From contig CM049307.1 of assembly GCA_026874595.1 (NCBI GenBank), positions 45,691,678-45,755,677 of the forward strand: a DNA stretch of 64,000 nucleotides, in the 5' to 3' direction. Shown piece after piece: positions 49,521-60,633 of this stretch. Within the stretch, counting starts at the first letter, position 1, and each line of letters opens with the position of its first letter. The notes beneath the pieces were generated by a model that saw only the letters and a list, made by a program, of their open reading frames with translations, did not search any database and was not told the origin of the DNA. Both the position numbers and the translations under genes were made by a program. The stretch is from Sipunculus nudus (lineage: Eukaryota; Annelida; Sipuncula; Golfingiida; Sipunculidae).

Positions 49521-51272
49521 ATCAAATCTGTTCACTGAACAGCAGATAGAGGTTTTCAAGCAATGTGCATCTCAGTCTTATCATATGAGTGATGGATCCT
49601 CCTTCACAAATCATGTATATCCATAAGTGCACAAAAACCTGTAGTTACACTTTATTACCTTTGCAAATCCACTTCATAATGAAGTCACAAAAGCACAATT
49701 TACTTTATCAACTGTGCAACTTCACAAGAATAGACTAGACTGGCTGGTTTAGCTTGTCCAACACTCCATGAAGTCAAGAAAACACTATTCTGGCACTGAA
49801 TAAAAGGGCAATCCTGAGGATTTTGTGCACACTATACTTATATACCTCATTTGTTAGACATCCATAGCTATGCTGGCACTGTAGGTCTTCACACATGTTA
49901 AATCTTGGCCTTTTTCACTGACATAGTAGATTTTTACCAGCTGCATGCACTCCCAGGCACAACTTGAACAATGAATCACCAGTTCTCTATGGCTAACAGA
50001 ACAGCACTTCCTAACCAAATAGCATAGCGTGCTAAAGTGATGTGTTTATGAACTGGTGCATACTCATCAAGCTGTTTAGATTGATAATGATTGATATTTG
50101 TTGTGCCATTACTCACCTGTGGTGACTGATACTGATTGATCATATGATTATGAAAAGTTACTCCTGCAGTTGTGTGTTATAACAAATCACCAGTGCTGTT
50201 CAACAAGCTGCAACAGCAAATTTCTCAGCAGCAGATGTCTTTTAGCAGTCAGCAATGATCATAGGAACAGTACATTAAATTGTAGCTGGCTCTTAGTGAC
50301 CTATAAATACTATAGAATCTGAGCAGAAGCCATAAACACAATCCAGCTTGGCACAAACATTGCAAGGGTTGTACATTACAATATTCACACTTTAGAAACA
50401 GCCTGATATCAAGTGTCTGCTGAGTTTTTTTACGAGTTCCTTGTGTGCTATCACCAGTTCTTCTTCAGGACACTCCCGGCATGTTCTGCACACGTGAACT
50501 GAGTTTGCTAGAACCCCCGAGCTTGGGTTTTGTTTATTCTGTTATATATGGCTGTCCCCCTTTCCTCTCCTGCCCTCTACAGACTCACTACAAATAGTTT
50601 CTGATGAAACAGAAACAATGTTTATACACAGCAGTATGTAACTTGTTTTACTCCTGTTACAGAGGGGACACAAAGTAATTTGTCTCGGGTGTATCCATAT
50701 CAGCAACATTTGTCTAGAGACTATTATGTTCGATAAGGATGAGCCAAAATATACATAATAAACAAATGAAAAACAATCACAGTTTATCTATGAAACATTT
50801 GTCTGGGAATATTGTTCCAGAAAATACTGGATGATCAAAAGTAAAGAAGTTTTAACAGGTATATATATAACTAAGTAATGAAAAACATCAAAGAAATGTA
50901 ATCTATGAAATATCTGTCTGAGAATATCGTTCCAAATACTGGATTATAAAAGAATAAGTAGTCCCCATGACATGGAGTCATAGTGGCCAAGCTTCACTTA
51001 TGAAGGTGAATTTTACTAAATAGTAAATACCTGTTTTCAGTTCATTTGTAACAATTACAAGACAATGATATGCCATGTTTATAGGTATATTTCCTCAATT
51101 TAATATTAACCAAAGGAAGGAAAAGACATCATGAACAAAAGAAAATACCACAGCATAGAGTAAATGTGTTCTGATCAGTCCAGTTTTTTTTTATATCTGT
51201 TGTTAATGCAAAGCACCATCATATTTCAGCAAATGAGCACAAGAACTCGTGCTAGGCATAAGATTCCACTGT

Positions 51273-51455
51273 ACAGTAAAATCTCATAATTAGGCCCACC
51301 AAAAGATTCTTATTTAAAGTTTTCACATTTTCTAGGTGGTTGTCTGAGCAAAGTCTCATTGAAAGAGCAAACAAAAAGAATCAGGACCATGATCAAGTGG
51401 TCATTATTTTCAGGTGGTTGCTAAACAGAGGTGGTCGTTAGGTGTGGTTTTACTG
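51273..51455. mobile_element. Small MITE, CAGTRAAAYCT family, copy 2
   Basis: Left end TACAGTAAAATCTCA; right end GTGTGGTTTTACTG is its near inverse complement. Internal GGTGGTTG and GGTGGTCG motifs match copy 1. Confidence 0.65.
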
Positions 51456-52403
51456 ACACTCTATAACAGTTATGCAGTGGGTATGTTTGCGCTCCTTAGA
51501 CCAAGATTATCAACCATTTCTCTTTCATATTATCTAGTCATCCACACATTCTTCATATACAAGCCACTGGTGATATGAATGGGTTATTGGAATGAGAGAA
51601 CTCTTTCCTACAAATAAGCTAACATAGCTACAAAGCTAAACAGCACAAGTTATTTAATAATACTGACATGAACTGTAACAAACCTATTTACAACTGTGTA
51701 TGGCCTGAATACTCTACAAATATGAGGTACCTTTGAATTATCTTATTTATTTGGTGTGAACAATATAATCTTTCTATGGGACACTGTTGTCTCCCACAAA
51801 TACCTCGCTATTAATTTCCTTCCTGGGATGTAGAAGAGGGTGTGATAGGGCTATTAGCGAGATAATATATCTGGCTGTATGAGCAGCGCTGTGTACCAGA
51901 GTATGGGCTGTCACCAGTCATCAACATACAGCCTGTAAATGGTCCCTGCATGCTTTGTATTATGGTAAACAACTCATTAATCACACACCTTATAAACAGG
52001 CGGATAAACACTACAAGACCTCCTAAATGTCCTTACAGTCATATCTTATCAAGAAGGCAGAATCAGAAAGCTTGAGACCCATACTCTATTAGTATTTTAT
52101 ACTTTTTCCTTTATATAATAATTAATAGAATATTGGGACACGGGTCATGTTGCAGCATATTGCCGCAGCCCTGTAAGGTAGTGAATTCCCCAGAACTGTA
52201 GGTAGGAAAGTTTGGTGGTTGATACGGAACCAATTATTTATGTTTTGTTGGTAATGGACCAAGGTGAAGGTCTACAATGGTACGGTGGAAAACAGTGTGA
52301 TGTTGAGCGAACAAGCTGGGATGTGATGCTGCCAGGAATTCAACTGTGTGCAAGTGGAAGGGCCAAATTGGTGTGCATTCTGTAAGTTAGATTACTGACT
52401 AAA

Positions 52404-52772
52404 GGTGCTTTTCCATGTACGCGTTTTGCAAGCGTTTGCCGCGCGGCTGCCGCTCGGCAAAAATCCAGCCAGTTAAAAAGTCATGTGCTATTTCCATGTA
52501 TGCGATTGCCGCGCGGCAAACGCACGCGTCAGTTTTGGAATCCAGCAGTGCTGGATTTCTGCGTTTGCCGCGCGGCAAATGCAGGGGAATTCCGCTTAAA
52601 TGATGTCACATGTGGGGTTTCTCCTTATTCGTATGTTTTAGTCCGTTCATATGTGACAGGAAGGCGGTTTTTGCCGCCCGGCAGCCGCGCGGCAAACGCT
52701 CACATGGAAAAGGACTGGCCGCGCGGCAACGCATGCGTTTGACGTAAACTGCCGCGCACATGGAATAGCACC
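52404..52772. mobile_element. GC-rich palindromic MITE
   Basis: GGTGCTTTTCCATGTACGCG at left faces, in inverse complement, GGTGCTATTCCATGTGCGCG at right. Inside, the 10-bp palindrome GCCGCGCGGC occurs five times (52438, 52508, 52567, 52684, 52718), usually in TTGCCGCGCGGCAA. The GC content is far above that of the flanks. Overlapping open frames on both strands are by-products of this composition. The target site duplication is unclear. Confidence 0.85.
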
Positions 52773-53238
52773 CTGATACAGATAGCAGAACTGGCCCACT
52801 GTCATGGCCCGTTTCTTCTGGAGTTCTTGGACAAACAAACATACAGACAGGACAATTTTTGTAGTTTATAGATTCATCACTGATTTTCGGCTATGATAAA
52901 ACATAAAACATATTTATCTTCAAAGGGAAACCTGTTTGAAAGACCACCTATCTAATAAGACCACCGGTGCAAAAAGACCACTTTTTTAAGGTCCCTCAGG
53001 TAATCTTATAAAACAGGTATCACTTACTGTATACATCAAGTGAAGATATCTCAGTGTAATCACAATCTAACTCCCACCTTAATCTTAGCCACATGTGGAA
53101 AATGTTAACTCAATTATATGATAGGCACATGGTTTCAACCTTTCAAGATCTTTAACAGAAAGTATGGGAAACACTTTTGGGGAATAACAATAGATAGGAA
53201 TGAATTTATCGGACCTCAGAGTATGGTTGATGACTTAC

Positions 53239-53322
53239 CTCCATTAATAATTGTACAACATCTAATTTTTCATGACTTACCTCCAGTAATAATCGAACAA
53301 CATCTAATTTTCCATACAAGGC
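53239..53322 (-). repeat. 42-bp tandem duplication of exon 3' end plus splice donor
   Basis: The last ~35 nt of the ankyrin exon and its donor (GGAG|GTAAGTCAT) recur exactly 42 nt downstream. The second copy, 53239-53280, differs at about 4 positions over the clearly matching part. Because 42 is a multiple of 3 and the copy has no stop, use of the second donor would add 14 residues ([14 protein letters not shown]) without changing frame. The copy repeats the KLDVV-LL-E ankyrin helix. Two identical GTAAGT donors therefore compete. Seen directly; use in mRNA is inference. Confidence 0.85.
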
Positions 53323-53389
53323 AGCTTCATGTAAACATGTACCCTGAGCAGTCTGTAGGTTGATGCTAACACCCGCTTGTAAAAGTAAC
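53281..53389 (-). CDS. CASKIN: CASKIN-like exon: ankyrin repeat segment with duplicated donor
   Basis: This 109-nt exon lies between an acceptor TTGTTGCAG and the donor CTGGAG|GTAAGT. It begins with one base that completes Arg, then 36 codons reading [15 protein letters not shown] and [21 protein letters not shown]. It holds the second helix of one ankyrin repeat, the beta-hairpin turn, and the LHEAALYGK helix pair of the next. Mammalian CASKIN has the closely similar order LLLQAG-IN-QT-GTALHEAALCGK-VVRLLL. It ends in phase 0 and joins CGADVN of the next exon. Its 3' end and splice donor are duplicated in tandem just downstream (53239-53280), giving a second in-frame donor 42 nt further on. 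The exon itself is intact. Confidence 0.94.
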
Positions 53390-56300
53390 CTGCAACAAAC
53401 ATAACATAAATATTACACATACTATACCACACCATTATAATGTGGCTGTTACTATAGTCGGGGTTTGGAGGGTTGGAAAGTTTAAGCATTCAATATGTAC
53501 TTAGTATTTTGTTCATGTGTTTAATGGTAGGAGGATATGCGTTCATTCCAATTCTTGTATGCGTTCATTCACAAAACATCCTGCAATCAAGGAAGGAATC
53601 TCATGAAATTTTCAGCACATTTTCCGTAATGAGTCTATGAAGAATCTTTTTGATTTTGGTGTGGATCTGGTACATGATCAAGATTCAGGAATGGCATTAA
53701 GGAATTTTCACAAAAACAGTCACTTAATGAACCTCGGAATATTGGCTGGATAAGTGAATGTTAACACCATCCCACGGACCCCCACATGGCAGAGGCCTGC
53801 ATTGCTTAGTATGTTTATTAATATTACATAAATTTACCTTTCGAGTTGGAATATTTGAAACCAGACAGCTTTCAATTCTCTGAGAAAATAAAGCATTTTC
53901 CAGACCTTGACAAACCCAGATTTCCTCCCCTAGATTTTCCAAGTTCTCCAGACACAACCATTCAGCAATAAAGAAATCTCTGCACTTAAGCTAAGATTCT
54001 GTTAACCCTAGTCAGAGACTGGAACTAACAGGGAGACCTGCCTCATAATTCACATGGTCAAGGCCAGCTCCCCCATCTGATCTTACACTGCGTGGTACAG
54101 TGGTACCGTCAAAAGCTACATCTAGGCCCAGAATCCTTGCCAAACTCATAACAATGTCTATGACCCTGTCCAGATTCCTTGCCAAATTTCTTCAGCTGGC
54201 ATTGAAAAAGCACCTTCAACAAACTATTCACTTCATGTTTGTGATAACTTTTAAGTTACAGGCCTAAGAAATACCTGCTGTTTACCCGAAGTGTGGAGAA
54301 TAATGCCTAATGTTTTCTAAGTGTTCATTTTCCATAATTTCTCATAAACCCTGTAGAATTTGACATTATTTAATGAAAGGACTATCACTGCAGCATCTAT
54401 CAGACGCTTTGGCAGTGTATCCAGCTGAGCCCATGAAAACCATGCCAGGTTTTAACTTAGTCCATGGAAAACCTTTACCAGACAGATTTGTGCTGATTTT
54501 TCCAATGTAAGATCAGGTAATATACTAGTGTCAATAAAAAAATTTGAAAACTGTCTGGGTGGAATTACAAAATCTTTCTCTGACCGCAGTCAATCTTTCA
54601 CATCAAATTATTTTCTATATCATCTGAATGTATATTACCATTCATTAAAGAGAGAGAGAATTAAAATGTTTTTGAAATCTTAAGAAGACTTCTGGATTTA
54701 CCTTGTTATACTGAAGCTTCAAAGTACAAATGTATAGATTTGTGGCTTGCTTGCCTTTCCTGATATTAGCAAGAATGAACATTTCTTTCAACTTGACAAG
54801 AACACTTTTGGGAATGTCAAGGTGAAATGCAATTGCCATCAGGCAGTGGGTGGGTCAACTTCACACCATGTGGATGCTTGAATGCAAAATTAGACTTTAA
54901 TAAAAGCCCAGACAAGGAATGTTGATTGGCCAGACTCCTCCACCCTCCAGAACAGAAGAGCCCTTCCATAACCATCGCCCACTCTGTGAACCCGAGATTT
55001 TATAACTGAACATAAGCACCGTCAAACATTAATCTGTTCCTTCAGACGTATCATGTCAGCAGTGGTATCAGTTTACTGTCACTGCACTTGATTCACTGTT
55101 TAAAGTCTTTCTCAGATTACATTAAATAAAACAGTTGACATGTTTTTTTTACCTAGACGACAGCTTCATTATTTAAGGCCTTAACCAGGTTTATTTAAAA
55201 CTCTCTCAAATTACATTAACTGGAACTCTCTAATGATTTATCTCTGGCTGACAGATGGAAATTATGAACTTCAGATGACAAAACCATATCCTTGACAAGA
55301 GGCTGTATGTGAAATAGCTTTTAAATAATACAATTATAGAAGTAATAAACTAATTAAATTGTAGTATGTGGGAAATAATGTACTGTCAAAGAATTTGGTG
55401 TTCAAATTTGAAGATATTTAGTTCAGTACCCACTACTTCCATCAAGGCAAGTAAGATTTAAAGAGCTTTAACTTTTAAATTGAAATGTCTTCACAACATT
55501 TACCTCATTATACCTCAATCAGCCAGGATGAATGATGCTTTTATTGCTGTTGGTTGGTTGGCTGATTGCATGGTTGGTTGTTTAGTTACTTGGTTGCTTC
55601 AATGAGCTATCCGTTAGCTACCTTATTCAAAAAGCTTTGAATGGATATGTTAAAATTTTATGGATGGTTAAGGAACAATCCAATAAGTTTTGGAGGAAAT
55701 CTGAATCACTATAATAATGGTTTTTTATAAAGAATACTTTTACAATTTAAATTTGTGTGAGAGACACATCCTTCAATACATATAATTATCTTCATCCTTA
55801 CTGAATAAACAGACCCAACAACCGGCCGTGGTTCTACATGCTAAAAAAAAAACAAATTAAATGATCTGCCAGCTGCCTATTTAAACACTGGTTCCCAGAC
55901 ATACAAAATTTGAAGAACAGGGGAACTGGGGTTCAAAGGACAGTAATAGACAGGTAATTGTAACTATCATGTTACGCAGCCTACTTTTCTATAATTCAAG
56001 TTCTTTAGCCGGAGGCGGCTGACCCGAAAAGGCAGCATACACAATATCGTGTGAACTATGCATGCGTGAACTTGGGCGACTAATAATAAAGATAAGAAAC
56101 AACTACATGACAGGCCTGTTATTTCTTATGACTATGTCAAAGTTGCCTACAGCAAGTCACTTCAGCCGATAGTAAAGTTAAATACAATGAATAGGCTGGC
56201 CTCTACTCATAAATCTGTAACATGACACAGTGGAAATATTTATATATATATATTTATCGTGATACCACCCACAGACATAAGTAAGAGAGTCATACATATT

Positions 56301-56783
56301 TCTCTCATAAAACTTTTGTTCACAAATTGAGGAATCATTTTCTACATAAACCTTTGGAATGTATCCTAAGATATCACTGCTCTAATGTATTTTTAATAGA
56401 AAGGACAAAATTTGTCTAAGATAATGTCACCCATGATATCAAGATGAGAAACCACTTGTCTCAGATATCATAAGATTGTATCAATAAATAAATTACATTT
56501 CACACAAATCTTTAGAAAGACACAGTGAGTAAATGCACTTGAAATTATGTCACCAACACATTCAGGGTTGAGGACTCTTTATCTCCATCTTGTTATTACA
56601 TCATCTAAGTTGCTTCATCAGGACACAGCATTATGAAACACTTTATTATGAATCATGTGGAACATTGTCATACAACAGAATTGCATTCTCAGCCAAGACC
56701 AGAATCATGCATAAGAATAAAGATGACATGAATAAACATATAATGGTGAGTAGAGCTGGCATGATGTAATGTTAGATCATGGA

Positions 56784-57062
56784 GCATGGCGGCATAATGG
56801 TTAGGGCACTGGACTTGTGACCATAAGGCTGTGGTTTTGCATCTTGTTCAAACTGCTATCTGTGCTAACCCTCATATGGTAAGGGAGCACTCTCTTGAAT
56901 TCCTGTTATGGCTGCTTGGGTTGTATGCTCCACAAGGAAGGGACTAGGGAGAGAATAGCTACAAGAATAAAGAGGCCCGAAACACCAGGAACGCAAAGTG
57001 TAGTCAGATGAGACTGACACTGTCAGTGATATCAGACTAGAAACCCACTAGCCTTACCTTTA
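56784..57062 (+). mobile_element. SINE-like element with degenerate Pol III boxes
   Basis: GGCGGCATAATGGTTAGGGC resembles an A box of a tRNA, and GTGGTTTTGCATC about 45 nt later a decayed B box. A non-tRNA body follows to about 57062, where a minisatellite begins. Confidence 0.45.
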
Positions 57063-57072
57063 TCAATAAATG

Positions 57073-57241
57073 TGAGAGGACTGATATGATAATCAATGGC
57101 CCTGACAAGAAATGATATGATTACTGATGGCTCTGACAAGAAATAATATGATTATTGATGGCTCTGACAAGAAATAATACGATTACTGATGGCTCTGACA
57201 GGAATTAATGATTATTGATCGCTCTGACAAGAAATGATATA
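57073..57241. repeat. 31-bp minisatellite, about five copies
   Basis: CTGACAAGAAATAATATGAT followed by TATTGATGGCT repeats with spacing 31, 31, 31 and 29 (CTGACA at 57102, 57133, 57164, 57195, 57224). It abuts the SINE-like element. Confidence 0.88.
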
Positions 57242-60038
57242 ATACATGCAACAACATGCATTAACCAGTTATAGTATAGAAAACTAACCAATTTTTCAGA
57301 CTTGTTACTCTTTCCTGATGATGTGTAATTACAAACAATCAGATGGTCCAACATTACATTCACTTACATGTAAATTTACAGCTATATTTTTATAGTATAG
57401 TAGCACAGATGATAAGTGGGCATACAGCACAGGTGGTAAAAAAGACATGTTGACTTGTTACCTTTTATTACAGGACTTTGTTATAACATAGCACTCACTA
57501 CAAAGGAACTTTATGAAACTTCCAGTTTCAAAGAAAATGTTCAGTATCTTACTCTAATATTACTCTAACCTATTCCTCACAAGTAACACCAGCTATGACT
57601 GTGACCGACACCACATGATAGTAACATCTGTGACCATGTTACAGTTTCAACATAAACCAGGGGGCAGGGTATAGCAACTCAAGACCACAAAATTGAAACA
57701 GCTCAGACACAAAGCCTTACAGGTCCCCAACCCCCCACTTATCCACTCCACACTTTATATATGGCCCGGGGGAATCTCGTAGGAATCCATGCTATGTCAT
57801 CACTCTGTCCACAATCTGTACAGCGACCTAGTACTTAACCTGTTATTGCCCTCTCAAGCCTCAGGGAGGGCTTCTTGCTGTAACAGCCTCTGTGGAGGAC
57901 ATATGGACACCAGAATAGCAGCACACTGATCCATATGAGCAATCACCAGTTGCTGGCCAGCCTGTATGAGCAGCCAGGAGATTGACCATATAGCACATGT
58001 GGTCTGGAGTCCACAATTAAGTCAGTGTTCAGTTTTACTTAATACATATTTCACCATTCCTTATTTTTAAGTGATGAATCTTGTCCTATCAGAGCAGCTT
58101 ATGGTCCCTTGTTTAAAATATAAGAAGATTAAATCTGGATATATTTATGGTGCTGAGTCTTAAATACACTTTCACACAGCACTTCAACAATGCACTTGTT
58201 CTAAATCTCCTTTGTGTAAACTGCTGCTTGGATAGCAAAATTCTCTCGGATCCATCACCAGGGCTGGCACATAAGCAAAGAATTGCAAACAGACCAATGA
58301 GAGTGGGTTTAAAATTGATGCTGCATGCACAATGCAATACCTCCCCTATTTAATATTTGCACACAATGAGTTAAGATATTTAAGCAGAACCATTTTATTT
58401 AATAGTTTCAAACAACATAATACATGTTCATCTGAACGCTCTGTGCTGGTCTAAGATAAAATATTAAAATATATTTGAAAGGTTTAAAACATGCAGTTTA
58501 ATGACCATATGGTTGACCTCCAGGACTAATTTATCACAGTATGAATCATCTGTGAACATCATTAAGAAGCAAAAGTACACAACTGAAGGGAAAATAAAGA
58601 AATAATGCATGACATTTATGATCAAAACATACCTTGTCCCTCCTTACTTAAACAGCTGAGACCAACAGTTATCCATACAAATTATTAAATATCCACAGGT
58701 GTTGCTCAGTGGCCAGAGAGTATAGGCTCTGTTGATGCTCCAACTGTTTAGATCTTTAACAACTCAGGGCAGCTGACCATGGATGGACCTGCAAAGCTCC
58801 AATCAGTGTTTACTCTATGCCTGTGTTTGGATGAATAACCTTGGAAGTGTCTAAGGTACGCTGTCTCTAACCTTGCTTTGTGCAGTCATGTGCGTACAGA
58901 CTTCACTCAATTTCGACCGGTGGAGGGCCTCACCATTAGGCCATGGACAGTGAAGCAAAATATTTGTTTAGGCAGTCGGTGGGGGATCTAGACCTGCCAG
59001 ATAAACTACAATGTGATGGATCAGGGGTGGGATCCGAAATAGTAATAATCTTTCAGTGCCGAGTGTAACACCAATAGGGCACGAATGTTTATAAACATTG
59101 TGTAAATTACTCCTGGCCGGGAAGAGAAATAGTCCATACTAACTGTTGCTCATATCATACTGATATATTGCTGGAATGTGGGTAAACACCCCAGATAAAC
59201 GCTCTCCCAGTGTCAATTTAAACAAACGTTCGGTCACTTGCATAAATAACCCCAAAACATTTATAAATGCTGTGTAAACTACTTTGTTATTTGATACCTA
59301 CTGGTGATATTTTGATATAAAACTGATACTTAGATAATTTAACACACTTTCTCTATCACAAAAAATGTGAACTTTATATACACTTTTGCTCTAACTCCCC
59401 TTGCCCACTGAATGAATAGAGATAAACAAAGATGCAGGGCAAAAATATTATTACGCATTCCTACAGGTACAGCTCCTTTGATCTCTCTCAGTCTTCAATT
59501 TACCTGTATGACTGTCTGGAAACCAGAACCCCTTGTTTAATTAATATTGCGTTAACCAGGAACTGTGACAGGGTTTGATGTTGTGATTAAGCTGGTCTGT
59601 ATTTAGTTTGAAATGTATGGAAATACCCAAATAAAAGGACACCCCTCAAGACTGATGGTAACCTCAGACCACCAGGTTTCAATACAAAATGGTGGTATGC
59701 TCATTAATCTAATGATTTTTAGACTGCACATTTTGTCAAGCCAAAATGGCATGCCCGGACCACTTCAAAAGTTTGATAAAATCATTTTGAAGAGACGATG
59801 ACATCATCAGATTTGATATTTTTAACAGTTCTGATGATGTCAACAGATTGTGTCTTTTTTTAGTGATGATGTCATCACCTGATTGGGGACACACTGAGAA
59901 GTCCAGCTGATTATTTCTCTCTGGCAGTTCTGCCAATGAATCAGTGATGGCACTTCACTGGCAGCCTTACCATGGTGATTAAAATGATGATGATGAAGGA
60001 GATGAAGAAACACAAAAAGTCAAATTGATCTGATTTAC

Positions 60039-60166
60039 CTGATTATGTCACTGTGACCGTTCTTGGCAGCTAAATGCAGGCAGCTTGTGCGACCATTGTC
60101 TAATAAGTTTCGACTGTCCGTCAGGAGTGCACCACAGCGATCTGTCTGTACCAGGAGTTCCACCAC
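60039..60166 (-). CDS. CASKIN: CASKIN-like exon: ankyrin repeat segment
   Basis: This 128-nt exon starts after an acceptor ending CTTCAG and ends at ATCAG|GTAAAT. It reads VVELLVQTDRCGALLTDS, then a short linker, then TSCLHLAAKNGHSDIIR, entering in phase 0 and leaving with two bases of an Arg codon. The first part closes one ankyrin repeat (second helix, VVELL). The insertion around GALLTDSRNLL is typical of CASKIN at this place. The second part is the start of the next repeat, with the T/S-x-LHLAA-NGH core. Mammalian CASKIN has the same segment order and almost the same LHLAAKNGH-DIIR ending. It follows on directly to the exon at 53281-53389 (AG|G gives Arg). Earlier ankyrin exons must lie upstream of 64000; I found none in 60167-64000. 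Confidence 0.93.
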
Positions 60167-60457
60167 CTGAAGACACACCCAAACAACACAATGACAATAA
60201 CATATACAGTTTAATAAAATCAAGCAATAATGCTGGCACCTTAGTGTTAAAGAACTTAAAGAACAAATGACATATATAATAAGTGGTCATACTTTCTTGT
60301 GAGTCAACCCTTTGTATAAGAAATAAAAGAAAAAGTTATGCACACTGTATTGTGTACATTACTTTATGTTCTGTTAGTACAAATACATAAACAAAGAATG
60401 TATGACTCTTTTTCCACATAATGAAAAAAAGATTAGTTGTACATAATTTTATATAAA

Positions 60458-60633
60458 CAGTGAAATCTTGCCTGACGACCACCTCACAACAGTGACCATT
60501 CTGCTGATATGACCACCTTTTTTTGTCCAGGACTTATGTATTTCATCATAAAAACCTCCAGCTAACAAGACCATCCACTAACATGACTATTTTGGCTGGT
60601 TCAGCAGGTGGTCATGTTTGTGAGATATCACTG
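60458..60633. mobile_element. Small MITE, CAGTRAAAYCT family, copy 3
   Basis: Left CAGTGAAATCTTGCCTG, right GTGAGATATCACTG in inverse orientation; internal GACCACC and GGTGGTC motifs as in copies 1 and 2. It lies just upstream of the first visible exon. Confidence 0.65.

Larger units (their letters stand above)
42666..53238 (-). other. Intron with degraded repeats
   Basis: Holds a fragment resembling the CAGTRAAAYCT MITE family (42.94-43.03 kb), degenerate repeats at 45.7-45.95 kb and 47.36-47.46 kb, a GC-raised block at 45.95-46.4 kb, possible decayed coding sequence at 49.1-49.5 kb, a MITE at 51.27-51.46 kb and a palindrome-rich MITE at 52.40-52.77 kb. The remaining stretches are featureless AT-rich DNA. 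Confidence 0.55.
53390..60038 (-). other. Intron with SINE-like element and minisatellite
   Basis: A GGTT-rich short repeat lies at 55.55-55.61 kb, a SINE-like element at 56.78-57.06 kb and a 31-bp minisatellite at 57.07-57.24 kb. Repeated GATGATGTCATCA-like motifs occur at 59.80-59.88 kb. 53.4-55.5 kb and 57.3-59.7 kb show nothing I can support. Confidence 0.5.
2564..60166 (-). other. CASKIN: CASKIN-like scaffold gene, internal part (gene-level entry)
   Basis: Seven exons on the minus strand join in a single frame and give the CASKIN order: ankyrin repeats, SH3 domain, then a Ser/Pro/His-rich linker. Exon phases agree at every junction (0 in; 2/1, 0/0, 1/2, 0/0, 1/2, 1/2; 0 out). The visible coding length is 812 nt, about 270 residues. 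Family knowledge: CASKIN proteins are cytoplasmic neuronal scaffolds. Mammalian CASKIN1 binds CASK, and the Drosophila orthologue works with the receptor phosphatase Lar in axon guidance through its SAM region. Neither the first ankyrin repeats nor the SAM domains are in the window, so both gene ends lie outside it. Introns are about 6 to 15 kb. The tryptophan-containing CASK-binding motif of vertebrate CASKIN1 is not seen in the exons here. An ankyrin-SH3 protein of another family is possible but fits less well. Confidence 0.9.

Noticed and set aside
52485-52842. Overlapping open frames on both strands with RGCRAA-like words
   Set aside because: They are the same GCCGCGCGGC palindromes of a MITE read in several frames.
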